NCBI RefSeq assembly: GCF_016806125.1
Contig: NZ_CP047166.1
Coordinates: forward strand, 1,612,001 to 1,676,000
Direction of reading: 5' to 3'
Length of the DNA: 64,000 nt
Source: Ponticoccus alexandrii
GTDB lineage: Bacteria > Pseudomonadota > Alphaproteobacteria > Rhodobacterales > Rhodobacteraceae
Every line of letters starts with the position of its first letter. The stretch's first letter is position 1. The notes beneath the pieces are model-generated. The model made no database searches, had not been told where the DNA came from, and saw only the letters and a list, made by a program, of their open reading frames with translations. A program made the position numbers and the translations under genes. Shown here piece after piece: positions 34,764-42,809 of the stretch.

Positions 34764-36335
34764 TCAGGGCCGCCGCACGCCCGCTGTGGCGCCACGGCCT
34801 GACAGGATCACAGCCAGCAGACCGATGCTGGCGATCAGAACCGTCAGGATCGTACCGAAGCTGCGGGGGTAGGCCGGAATGTCGTCCGTGTCCGGCTGCA
34901 CGACCACCTGAAAGATGCTGCGGTTCAGCGCGGCTTCGCGGTTGGCGGCGATCTCGGCCTCGATCGCCTCGCGGACGGCTTCGCGCGCCAGTTCCAGTTC
35001 CAGCGCCGCGTCGTCGTATTCCGCCAGCATGGTATTCAGGGGCGTCGCCGAGGTGCCCTCTGGCGCCACCAGCTGCTCGCGCTCTGTGCGGATCTGGGCG
35101 TCCAGCTGCAGGGCCAGAGCCTCCAGATTGGCGGTCTGGCGGTTCTCGCCGACCCCGGCGATCTGCGCCTTCTGGACCTCGGTCCTCGTGCGGTAGGCCT
35201 CTTCCTCCAGCCCCCTGATGCGGGCGTAGATGTTCTCGACCCGCTGGCGCGGATCGACGTCCTGATAGCGCATTTGCAGCGTCAGAAGCCGGGCCTGTGC
35301 CTCGCGCACCTGTGCCTCGGCGCTTTCGCGCATCAGGGCGGCATCGGCGCGGCGCTGATCGAACAGCGCCTGACCCAGCCGCGCGACCTGCGCCTCGGCG
35401 CTGGTCAGCACCGCCTCGGAGACGGCGACGGCGCGGTCCGGGTCGGGGGCGCGGACGTAGAGCGTCAGCAGCCCGCTTTGCACGTCGACCGAGGTTTCCA
35501 CGTAGCGGTCGAAACGCCCGTGCCGGGTGATCGACAGGGCGGGGATGTCGCGCAGGCGGCGCAGCGGGTCAAGCGCGGGGCCGCTGACCTCGGTGACAAA
35601 GCCGGTCTGCGCTTCGAGATCCTGCATCAGGGCGCGGCTCTTGATGAAGGTCGCGGCGCGGAAGACGTCCTGCAGGTTGACCGGCTTCTCGCCGCCCAGA
35701 AGGCCCGCCTGCACGCTGTTGCCCGCGTCGCCCGGGCGGGTGATGGCGATGACCGAGCGCGCCTCGTAAAGCGGTGTGGCGATGACGCCAAGATAAAGCC
35801 CGGTCAGCAGGACCGGCAGCAGGGCAAGCGCGCCGACAAGACGGAACCGGGGGCCGCGCGGCTCTGGCGGGAGGGTCCGGGCAGTCCCGGCCCGGGCGGC
35901 ATCGAGGAAGGCCTGCGCCTCGGGTGCTGTCGGGGCGGGGGCGGTCCTTTCCCCCGGTGCATTGTCGGAGGCGGCGCTTGCGGCAGGCGCCTTGGTGGCT
36001 GAGGCTGTGGTAGCGGCGTCCTGCTCCGCTTCGGTCGCCTTGGGCGCCGGGGCCTGCGCCGTCCCGGCGGGTGCGGCGTTCCGGTCCGCTTCGGTCGCCG
36101 GGGCCTGTGCCTTCCCCTCCGGCGCGGCGGGCGGCTTGTCCGTTGCGCTGTCCGGGATGGCGGCGCGTTCGGCCTCTGGCGCACCGGCGTCCTGCGGTGC
36201 GGCTGCCGGGCGGGGGGCGTCCTCTGCCGTGGCGGAGCGTCCAAGCCGGGCGGCCTTGTCGGCGGCGGCGATGGCGGCGCGTTGTTCGCGCCATGCCGCG
36301 ATGCGGTCCTCGTCGGTCTTGGCCGTTTGTGTCAT
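34764..36335 (-). CDS. Capsule export inner-membrane co-polymerase (KpsE/VexD type)
   Basis: A 523-residue polysaccharide co-polymerase of the PCP-3 type that links the ABC exporter to the outer membrane. Residues about 30-140 are an Ala/Pro/Glu-rich, low-complexity cytoplasmic part. A first span (about 165-187) is followed by YEARSVIAITRPG, a long periplasmic coiled coil (about 300-470) and a final span (about 495-515) after QPDTDDIPAYPRS, a proline-rich motif typical of the group. Start ATG 36335 follows GAGG and overlaps the ATPase stop (ATGA). It is the last gene of the capsule operon. Confidence 0.85.
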   Translation of the reverse strand: MTQTAKTDEDRIAAWREQRAAIAAADKAARLGRSATAEDAPRPAAAPQDAGAPEAERAAIPDSATDKPPAAPEGKAQAPATEADRNAAPAGTAQAPAPKATEAEQDAATTASATKAPAASAASDNAPGERTAPAPTAPEAQAFLDAARAGTARTLPPEPRGPRFRLVGALALLPVLLTGLYLGVIATPLYEARSVIAITRPGDAGNSVQAGLLGGEKPVNLQDVFRAATFIKSRALMQDLEAQTGFVTEVSGPALDPLRRLRDIPALSITRHGRFDRYVETSVDVQSGLLTLYVRAPDPDRAVAVSEAVLTSAEAQVARLGQALFDQRRADAALMRESAEAQVREAQARLLTLQMRYQDVDPRQRVENIYARIRGLEEEAYRTRTEVQKAQIAGVGENRQTANLEALALQLDAQIRTEREQLVAPEGTSATPLNTMLAEYDDAALELELAREAVREAIEAEIAANREAALNRSIFQVVVQPDTDDIPAYPRSFGTILTVLIASIGLLAVILSGRGATAGVRRP

Positions 36336-37018
36336 GCCGCACCTCGTCCTTCTGCCAGTCGGCTGGCGGCTTCGAGTTCCAGCGCCTGCTGCGCCACGTC
36401 GAGATCGTCGCAGGGCACCAGCCGTCCCGCGATCAGCACCATGAAACGGTCGCACCAGATCTTCAGCTGGCGCGCGTTGCGCGACAGGAAGACCAGCGCA
36501 CCCTCGTCCAGCCGCTCGGCAAGGATCCGGTCGCAGAGCCTGCGGTGGTGCGGCTCTCCGACCGAGATCACCTCGTCGGCGATCCATGTCGCGGGGCCGG
36601 GCACACAGAGCGCGCAGGCATAGGCCAGTGTCGCGCGCTGCGTCGGCGTCAGTGTCTTCATGCGCCGCCCGGCCAGATCGGCGATGCCGGTGAATTCGGT
36701 GCAGAAGCCGGTCACGTCGCGCGCGGACAGGCCGACGAGGCGGGCCAGTGTCGCGAGGTTCTCGGCGACGGTCAGTTCCGGGTGCAGGAAGCCCGCGAAG
36801 CCGATCGGCCAGCTGACGCGGCCCTGCCGCCGGACGCTGCCGCCATCGGGCCGGTCGATGCCGGACAGGACGCGCGCCAGCGTGCTCTTGCCGCTGCCCG
36901 GCGCGGCGAGGATGCCCAGCCGGTCGCCGGGCGCGACCCGGAACGAGGCGCCAGACAGGATCACCCGGCGGTGCCGCAGGCCCGGCGTCATCAGGGTCAT
37001 GTCGCGGACCTCGATCAC
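36332..37018 (-). CDS. Capsular polysaccharide ABC exporter ATPase (KpsT/VexC type)
   Basis: The cytoplasmic ATPase of the capsule exporter, 228 residues, in the size range of KpsT. Walker A is APGSGKST (39-46), the Q-loop region reads FAGFLHPELTVAENL as in KpsT, and Walker B is TWIADE (144-149). Unusual: the ABC signature reads LTPTQ (123-127) in place of LSGGQ-like sequence, and the switch His position reads LSRN. GTG 37018 overlaps the permease stop (GTGA), and its own stop overlaps the next start. Confidence 0.83.
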   Translation of the reverse strand: MIEVRDMTLMTPGLRHRRVILSGASFRVAPGDRLGILAAPGSGKSTLARVLSGIDRPDGGSVRRQGRVSWPIGFAGFLHPELTVAENLATLARLVGLSARDVTGFCTEFTGIADLAGRRMKTLTPTQRATLAYACALCVPGPATWIADEVISVGEPHHRRLCDRILAERLDEGALVFLSRNARQLKIWCDRFMVLIAGRLVPCDDLDVAQQALELEAASRLAEGRGAA

Positions 37019-37809
37019 GACATCCCCCGCAGCAGGCGGCGGTTCGTGGCGAAGCGTTCCAGCGGCAGCGAGGCAAGGTAGAACCCGGCGCCGATCAGCA
37101 GCGGATAGCGGGCATCGGCCATGGGGCTGTCGAAGCCGAGGAAATAGCCCTCGCGCAGCAGTTCGGTGATATGCAGGAAGGGGCTGTACCACATCAGGTC
37201 GCGCACCCCGGCGGGCAGTTCGGCGGCGACGTAGAAGACCCCCGACAGCCAGAAGAAGGGCCGCAGCGCCAGCGGCACGGTGCGCGCGAAGGTCTGCGAA
37301 AGCTGGCCGGCGATGGCGATGAAGCGGCCCACACCCGCCCCCAGTGCCCATGCCACTGCAAAGGCCCAGAGCACGCCGGGCAGCGAGGCGGGCAGGGCGG
37401 CGCCGAAGATCAGCGTCACGCCGCCGAAGATCAGCAGGGCCGAGACCGCGAGGTTGATCGCCTCCAGCAGCATCCCCGCCCAGAGGATCGTGTTGGTGTC
37501 GACGCCGGGCAGGGTGCGCATGTGGCGATGGGCGGGCAGCATGCGCGACAGCGCGGTGACCGTCTGGCGAAAGGCCACGTAGGGCAGGATGCCGGTGGCC
37601 ACGAAGATCTCCAGCCCCGCGTCGATGGGCGGGCGGCGGTCGAGGTAGACAAACAAGCCGACGATCAGCGCGATCCAGACCACCGGGTTGATATAGGCCC
37701 AGAGGTATCCAAGCGCGCCACCGGCAAAGCGGGTCCGCCGTTCGCGGTCGAGCAGGGCAAGGACCCGGCCCGGACCGCCCGGAGGCGCGATATGGAAGGC
37801 CTCGGCCAA
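37015..37809 (-). CDS. Capsular polysaccharide ABC exporter permease (KpsM/VexB type)
   Basis: A 264-residue ABC-2 type inner-membrane permease with six spans. KpsM-family features: RERRTRFAGGALGYLWAYINPVVWIALIVG at the start, GILPYVAFRQTVTALSRML, RPFFWLSGVFYVAAELP and LMWYSPFLHITELLREGYF at the end. It begins at TTG 37809, two bases after the epimerase stop; no ATG is near. It should form the channel with the ATPase encoded next. Confidence 0.87.
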   Translation of the reverse strand: MAEAFHIAPPGGPGRVLALLDRERRTRFAGGALGYLWAYINPVVWIALIVGLFVYLDRRPPIDAGLEIFVATGILPYVAFRQTVTALSRMLPAHRHMRTLPGVDTNTILWAGMLLEAINLAVSALLIFGGVTLIFGAALPASLPGVLWAFAVAWALGAGVGRFIAIAGQLSQTFARTVPLALRPFFWLSGVFYVAAELPAGVRDLMWYSPFLHITELLREGYFLGFDSPMADARYPLLIGAGFYLASLPLERFATNRRLLRGMS

Positions 37810-37813
37810 CCGG

Positions 37814-38827
37814 TCAGATCCTGTAGTATTCGCGATACCACTCGACGAATTGCCCGATGCCCTTGGCGACGGGGGTGTTCGGGCGATAGCCGGTCAGCGC
37901 CTCCAGAAGGTCGGTGTCGGCCCATGTGGCGGGGACATCGCCCTTCTGCATCTCCATCATGTTCTTCTCGATGGTCATGCCCAGGGCCTTCTCGGTCTCG
38001 GTGATGAAATCCAAGAGCGCGACAGAGGCGCCGTTGCCGATGTTCAGCGTACGGAAGGGCGCCACCGGCGACAGGCTGTCCTTGGGGATCGGCGCCCCGC
38101 GTCCGTCGACCAGCGGCGGCGGCGTATCGACCAGAAGCCGGATGGCGTGGACGAGGTCGCCCACATAGGTGAAGTCGCGGAACATCTTGCCGTGGTTGTA
38201 GACGTCGATGCTTTCCCCGGCGAGCGCGGCGCGCACGAACTTGAACAGCGCGAGGTCGGGCCGTCCGTAGGGGCCGTAGACCGTGAAGAAGCGGAACATG
38301 GTCGTCGGCAGCTTCCACAGGTGGGCATAGCTGTGCGCCATGGCCTCGTTGGCCTTCTTGGTGGCGGCGTAAAGCGTCAGCGGCAGGTCGGTCTTCTGGG
38401 TCTCGTCGAAGGGCATCTCGGTATTGCCGCCGTAGACCGAAGAGGTCGAGGCCATCAGCAGGTGGCCGACCGCCCGTTCGCGCGCGCATTCCATCAGGTT
38501 GAAGGTGCCGACGAGGTTGCTGTCCACATAGGCGCGCGGGTTTTCGAGGCTGTAGCGCACGCCCGCCTGTGCGGCGAGGTGGACGATCACCTGCGGGTCG
38601 GCCTCGGCGACGGCCTTCGACAGGGTCTCCATGTCCTCCAGCATGCCGATCACGCAGCGAAAGCGCGGGTTCTCGGACAGGATGCGGTGGCGTTCCTCTT
38701 TCAGTGAGACGTCGTAGTAGTCGGTCATGCCGTCGTAGCCGACCACGTCAAAGCCCTCGTCCAGCAGGTGCCGGGCCAGATGAAAGCCGATGAATCCGGC
38801 GGTGCCGGTTACGAAAACGGTGGTCAT
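37814..38827 (-). CDS. NAD-dependent nucleotide-sugar 4-epimerase (UDP-glucuronate epimerase type)
   Basis: A 337-residue SDR-type epimerase. It has the Rossmann motif TGTAGFIGFHLARHLL, DYYDVSLKEERHRIL and the active-site pair in STSSVYGGN and YAATKKANE (Tyr-x3-Lys), then FRFFTVYGPYGRPD and FRDFTYVGDLV. This matches the short UDP-glucuronate 4-epimerase group (uronic acid epimerases of capsule loci). In context it should convert a UDP-uronic acid made by the dehydrogenase at 42810 into its galacto form. Substrate (N-acetylated or not) is inferred, not shown. Confidence 0.87.
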   Translation of the reverse strand: MTTVFVTGTAGFIGFHLARHLLDEGFDVVGYDGMTDYYDVSLKEERHRILSENPRFRCVIGMLEDMETLSKAVAEADPQVIVHLAAQAGVRYSLENPRAYVDSNLVGTFNLMECARERAVGHLLMASTSSVYGGNTEMPFDETQKTDLPLTLYAATKKANEAMAHSYAHLWKLPTTMFRFFTVYGPYGRPDLALFKFVRAALAGESIDVYNHGKMFRDFTYVGDLVHAIRLLVDTPPPLVDGRGAPIPKDSLSPVAPFRTLNIGNGASVALLDFITETEKALGMTIEKNMMEMQKGDVPATWADTDLLEALTGYRPNTPVAKGIGQFVEWYREYYRI

Positions 38828-38890
38828 GTCTACTGCCTGCTCGTATTGGTGTCCGGCTTTGCGCCGGTTGTGAGGGGCTTTGCGCCCTTG

Positions 38891-40825
38891 TCAGCACGGA
38901 TTTTCGAAGAGTTCGGCGGTCCGGTCAAGGATTGTCTCGACCGAGAAGCGATCAATAGAGTGCGCCATGGCCAAAGCGCCATAGCGGGCCAGCCGGTCGG
39001 GGTCGTCCAGCATCTGTGCCAGCTGGGTGTCGAGTTCCTCTTCGGGCAGGGTTTCGGCATCCGACAGGATGGTGCCGGTGACGCCCTGTTCCACCACCTC
39101 GTCGGTGCCGCCGGCGGGGGTGGCCAGAACCGGGGTGCCGACCAGCTGGGCCTCGATCAGCACGTTGGGCAGGCCCTCCATCGCGGCGAGGTGCATCAGC
39201 AGGTCGGCGCGGTGCATGTAGAAACCAACCTTGCTGCGGATTCCCAGCGCGAAGACGCGGTCCTGAAGGCCCAGTTCGGCGATCTTCGCCTGTGCGTCTG
39301 GAAACAGCGCGCCCGACCCCAGCATGACAAAGCGCGTGTCGTCGCGTTTGGCAAGGTAGCGGGCGGCTGCCTCGATCCAGCGCAAAGGGCGCTTGTTCTC
39401 GTCGAAGCGGAAGACCCCGACCACGGTGCGGGTGCAGGGGGCAGAGCGTTCGAGGATCTCGAACCACGCGGCGCGGTCCTCGTCGTCGCCATCGGGCGGC
39501 ATGACCTTCACGGCATTGGGGATGACCCGCACGGTGCCGGGGGCAAGGTTCAGCCAGTCCTCGTAGGCGGTGGCTGCCTTCTGGCTGTTGGCGGTGAAGG
39601 TGACATGCGGCATGGCCGCCAGCGCCTTGTAAAGCACCGGCAGTTCCTCGCGCCAGAAGTTGGGCCGCAGGTTCGGCGGCAGCCCCCGGAAAGAGGTAAC
39701 GATGCGCGGCACGCCCGCCAGCACGGCGGCGATGGCGGATTGCACGATGCCGCCGTCCTGCCAGAGATAGGCGACTTCGGTCCGGTGCGCGCGGAAGGCC
39801 TGCAAGAGCTGGCAGGTGTGGCGCTTGACGTCCGGGGCCAGCAGAGACAGCAGGTCGCGCAGGTCCGGGGTCAGGCCGTCCAGCGCCTCGACGGCGATCT
39901 GGTCTTCCTCGGAAAAGACGCGGGTCGGCACACCGGCCTCGGCCAGCATCGGGCGGTAGAAATCGGCGCCTGTGGCGGGGTTGGCGTGCTTGACCCAGAC
40001 CTCGGGCAGCGGGTCGCCCGCCAGCGCCGCACGGTCGAGGAAGGCGCAGGCGATGCGGGTCATCTGACGCTCTGCGCCGCCGGTGCCCAACTGGCCGGAG
40101 AAGAATACCATCCTCCGGGCGCGGTTCAGCGGGCGCGGTGCGGGTGCGCGGGCGAGGATGGCGTCGATGGCCGCTGCCGATTGCTTCAAGTCGTACCGTT
40201 CCATCATCTTCGCCTGTGCCTCGACCCGCGCCAGCAGATCCTGCGAGGCCGCGCCCATGCGGTCCCGTCCGTGCACCGCATGGGCCACCCGGGCGGCCTC
40301 GGGGAAACGCGATTGTTCGGCAAGGGCCTTGATGTAATCCATGCGGATGGCGCGGTCGGCGGGGTGCAGGACCGAGAGCGTCGACCAAAGCTGATCCAGT
40401 TCGGCCCATGCCTTCAGCTCGATCAGGCCGGGCAGGGCGATGCGCGCCTGCGGCAGCGCCCGCCAGCAATCCGGGTAATGCCGCGCGATGCGGACAAGGC
40501 CCTCGTCCACGCGGCCGTCGCGGCGCAGCCAGCGCATCAGCATGCGCAGCGCCAGCGGGTCCTGCGGGAACCGCTCTTGCAGGGCGCTCCAGACCGCGCG
40601 CATGTCCTTTTCGCTGCGCAGGCGTTCCATCAGAAGGCCCGAGGCCAGCGCAAGGTGGCGGTCGGCGCGGAACCGCTCCAGCAGCGGTTCAAGCTGCGCC
40701 AGAACCTCTTCGGCCATCGCGGGCGAGGTCACGCCCCGGGCCATGTCGAAGATCTGCCGCGACGCGCCGGGGGGCAGCGGCGGCGCGCTGTGCGAGAAGT
40801 CCAGTTTTTCCGCCAGTGAGGTCAT
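38891..40825 (-). CDS. GT4-type glycosyltransferase with helical N-terminal region (TviE-like)
   Basis: A 644-residue cytoplasmic glycosyltransferase. Residues about 30-230 are helical and repeat-like (TPR-type). From about 240 a GT-B fold begins with MVFFSGQLGTGGAERQMTRIACAF; the donor site is EGLPNVLIEAQLVGTPVLATPAGGTDEVVEQG near the end, with the E-x7-E pattern. It starts at ATG 40825, four bases after the stop of the upstream gene; the longer open frame upstream is out-of-phase noise. By position and layout it resembles the Vi polymerase TviE. Confidence 0.8.
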   Translation of the reverse strand: MTSLAEKLDFSHSAPPLPPGASRQIFDMARGVTSPAMAEEVLAQLEPLLERFRADRHLALASGLLMERLRSEKDMRAVWSALQERFPQDPLALRMLMRWLRRDGRVDEGLVRIARHYPDCWRALPQARIALPGLIELKAWAELDQLWSTLSVLHPADRAIRMDYIKALAEQSRFPEAARVAHAVHGRDRMGAASQDLLARVEAQAKMMERYDLKQSAAAIDAILARAPAPRPLNRARRMVFFSGQLGTGGAERQMTRIACAFLDRAALAGDPLPEVWVKHANPATGADFYRPMLAEAGVPTRVFSEEDQIAVEALDGLTPDLRDLLSLLAPDVKRHTCQLLQAFRAHRTEVAYLWQDGGIVQSAIAAVLAGVPRIVTSFRGLPPNLRPNFWREELPVLYKALAAMPHVTFTANSQKAATAYEDWLNLAPGTVRVIPNAVKVMPPDGDDEDRAAWFEILERSAPCTRTVVGVFRFDENKRPLRWIEAAARYLAKRDDTRFVMLGSGALFPDAQAKIAELGLQDRVFALGIRSKVGFYMHRADLLMHLAAMEGLPNVLIEAQLVGTPVLATPAGGTDEVVEQGVTGTILSDAETLPEEELDTQLAQMLDDPDRLARYGALAMAHSIDRFSVETILDRTAELFENPC

Positions 40826-40829
40826 GGCG

Positions 40830-42788
40830 TCACGCGCAGGCCGGAAGGGCGTCGCGAAGCCTGTGGGCCTCGGCTGCCAGTCGGGGGTTGTCATCCGCAA
40901 GCGACAGGACGCGGCCTGCGGCCTGCAGGGCAAGGGCTTCGTCGCGGGCGCGACGGGCGGCCCGCATGACCAGCACCCAGAGCGTCAGCCGGTCCGGCAT
41001 CGCGCTGGTGGCGGCAAGCCCGGCCTCGGCGGCCTCGGCGGCGCGGCCCTGAGCCAGCAGCAGCCGCGCGCGCCAGAGGTCGAACTCTGCGCGGGCCTCG
41101 GGCAGGGCTGTCACCTCGGCGCCCAGGGCCTCCAGCGCCGGCAGGTCGCCCGCCTTGCCCAGCCCGCGAATGCGGGTCACCAGATCGGTGCGTGCCGCGC
41201 GCAGGGCGTGGCGCAGGGCGGCGTTGCGCGGATCGGTCTGCGCAAGCCGGGCCAGCGCTTCGGCGCGCTCCCGGGCGGTATCCAGCGCCAGCGCCTCGAC
41301 CAGCCATGCCTCGATCACCGCGTTCAGCGCGGTGTCGCGGATGCGTCCCGGTCCCTGCGCCTTGCGCCAGTGGGCCACAGCGGGTGCGGCGGCGACACCG
41401 GCACGCCCGGCGATCCGGGCCATGGTGGCGCCGGACAGATCCGCCGCGATCAGCGAGGGCAGGCAGGGCGCAGGGCGCCGCAGGGCGCGGGCGATGCCCT
41501 CGGGCGTCAGGGCCTCTTGCACCCGGGCGAGCAGCGCCGGGTCCAGATGGCCGGCAAGGGACAGTGCGTGGTCCTGCACCAGCGCGGCCAGAACGGCGGT
41601 GGCGCGGCGCGCCTGCGGTGTCTGGCGCAGGGCGGCGCAGGCAAGGCGCGCGGCCTGCGGCACGGCCCCGGCCTCATGGGCCGCAAGGGCAAGATCGGTA
41701 AGCAGATCGCAGGGCAGGTCGTCGCGCCGGTCCAGCATGTCCGCGGCCCTGTCGAAGCATCCCGCCGCGGCGGCGCCGCGCATCCACGCCCCGGGGTCGG
41801 CCCCGGGGTCGCCCAGATCGGCCTGTGCCAGAGCCTTGTCGGCACAAAGCGCGTCCAGCGCGGTGCGGGCGGCGGGGAAGCGGTCAGAGACCCGGGCCAG
41901 CCGCGTGCAGGCGCCGTTCAGGTCGCCGCGTTCTATCGCCGCCTCGATCTGCGCGACCAGCAGCTCGGGCCGGGTGGCGGTCAGCGCATCGGTGCGTGGT
42001 GCGATGGTGGTGCGCATCCACTCGGCCATCAGCGCGCGGGCGAAGGCCTCGGTAAAATGGGCAAGGCTGGTGCTGTCGTCCTCGATGGCGCGCGGCTGGC
42101 CGAATTCCACCATCAGGTCCGTCGGGTCGCAGCAGGACAGGCCCAGCGCCGCGCATTCCTCGGCGACCATGTCGATCAGCCCGGCGCGCGAGCGGATCGG
42201 CAGGCCGTCCGGTTTCACTGCGTTCACATGCGTCACCACCAGCAGGTCCGGCAGCAGCGCCGCCAGTGTCTGAAGGTCGGCGCGCAGGCTGTCGCGGGTC
42301 ACCAGGCTGCGGCGGATGCGGGCCAGCAGCCGCGACTGCGCGCATTGTTCGGCAGTGGCGGACCACGTGCTGTCGAGGAAGGCGGCACTGGCGGCCTCGT
42401 CCCCGGCATCCGCCAGGTCCCAGAAGGCGGCGGCGCGGGTGGTGTCGGACAGGAACTCGGGGAAGGCCGAGCGCAGGTAGTTCAACTGGATCGACACGCC
42501 ATCGACGGTCAGCTCCTTGGCCGAGGCGATCTCGACCACGTAGAGGTCCGACATTTCGGGCGGCTGTGCACGCAGCGTTTCGCGGTCGTGAGAGCGGCAG
42601 ACCAGCGGCCAGAGGTCGGCGGGGATCTCGGCCTCGCCGCGCAGGAACCGCGCCATCTGTACCGCCTCGGCGGGGGAATGGCAGTAGCCGTAGCTGCGCG
42701 TCAGGTTCAGGCGCACCCCGTGGGTGGCCTGCCCCATCCGCAGCGGCGTTGTGATCCGGCAGGATCCGATCGGCGTGACGGTATACAT
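40830..42788 (-). CDS. Capsule-locus protein with GSC motif and helical repeats (TviD-like)
   Basis: A 652-residue protein I do not recognise with certainty. Residues 1-260 look like an SGNH/GSCFA-type hydrolase or acyltransferase fold: it opens PIGSCRITTPL with G-S-C at 8-10, then YVVEIASAKEL and a late LLVVTHVN. Residues about 270-650 are Ala/Leu/Arg-rich helices like TPR repeats. In the Vi locus TviD, an O-acetyltransferase, occupies the matching place, so a sugar-modifying role is plausible. It has no membrane span. It lies 21 bases after the dehydrogenase gene and 4 bases before the glycosyltransferase. Confidence 0.7.
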   Translation of the reverse strand: MYTVTPIGSCRITTPLRMGQATHGVRLNLTRSYGYCHSPAEAVQMARFLRGEAEIPADLWPLVCRSHDRETLRAQPPEMSDLYVVEIASAKELTVDGVSIQLNYLRSAFPEFLSDTTRAAAFWDLADAGDEAASAAFLDSTWSATAEQCAQSRLLARIRRSLVTRDSLRADLQTLAALLPDLLVVTHVNAVKPDGLPIRSRAGLIDMVAEECAALGLSCCDPTDLMVEFGQPRAIEDDSTSLAHFTEAFARALMAEWMRTTIAPRTDALTATRPELLVAQIEAAIERGDLNGACTRLARVSDRFPAARTALDALCADKALAQADLGDPGADPGAWMRGAAAAGCFDRAADMLDRRDDLPCDLLTDLALAAHEAGAVPQAARLACAALRQTPQARRATAVLAALVQDHALSLAGHLDPALLARVQEALTPEGIARALRRPAPCLPSLIAADLSGATMARIAGRAGVAAAPAVAHWRKAQGPGRIRDTALNAVIEAWLVEALALDTARERAEALARLAQTDPRNAALRHALRAARTDLVTRIRGLGKAGDLPALEALGAEVTALPEARAEFDLWRARLLLAQGRAAEAAEAGLAATSAMPDRLTLWVLVMRAARRARDEALALQAAGRVLSLADDNPRLAAEAHRLRDALPACA

Positions 42789-42809
42789 GGTCTCGGCCCC
42801 TTTTCGCGA

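Noticed and set aside
38768-40819. A 683-codon plus-strand frame opposite the glycosyltransferase gene
   Set aside because: Antisense shadow of the GT4 gene; low-complexity His/Arg/Gly-rich translation and no ribosome binding site.
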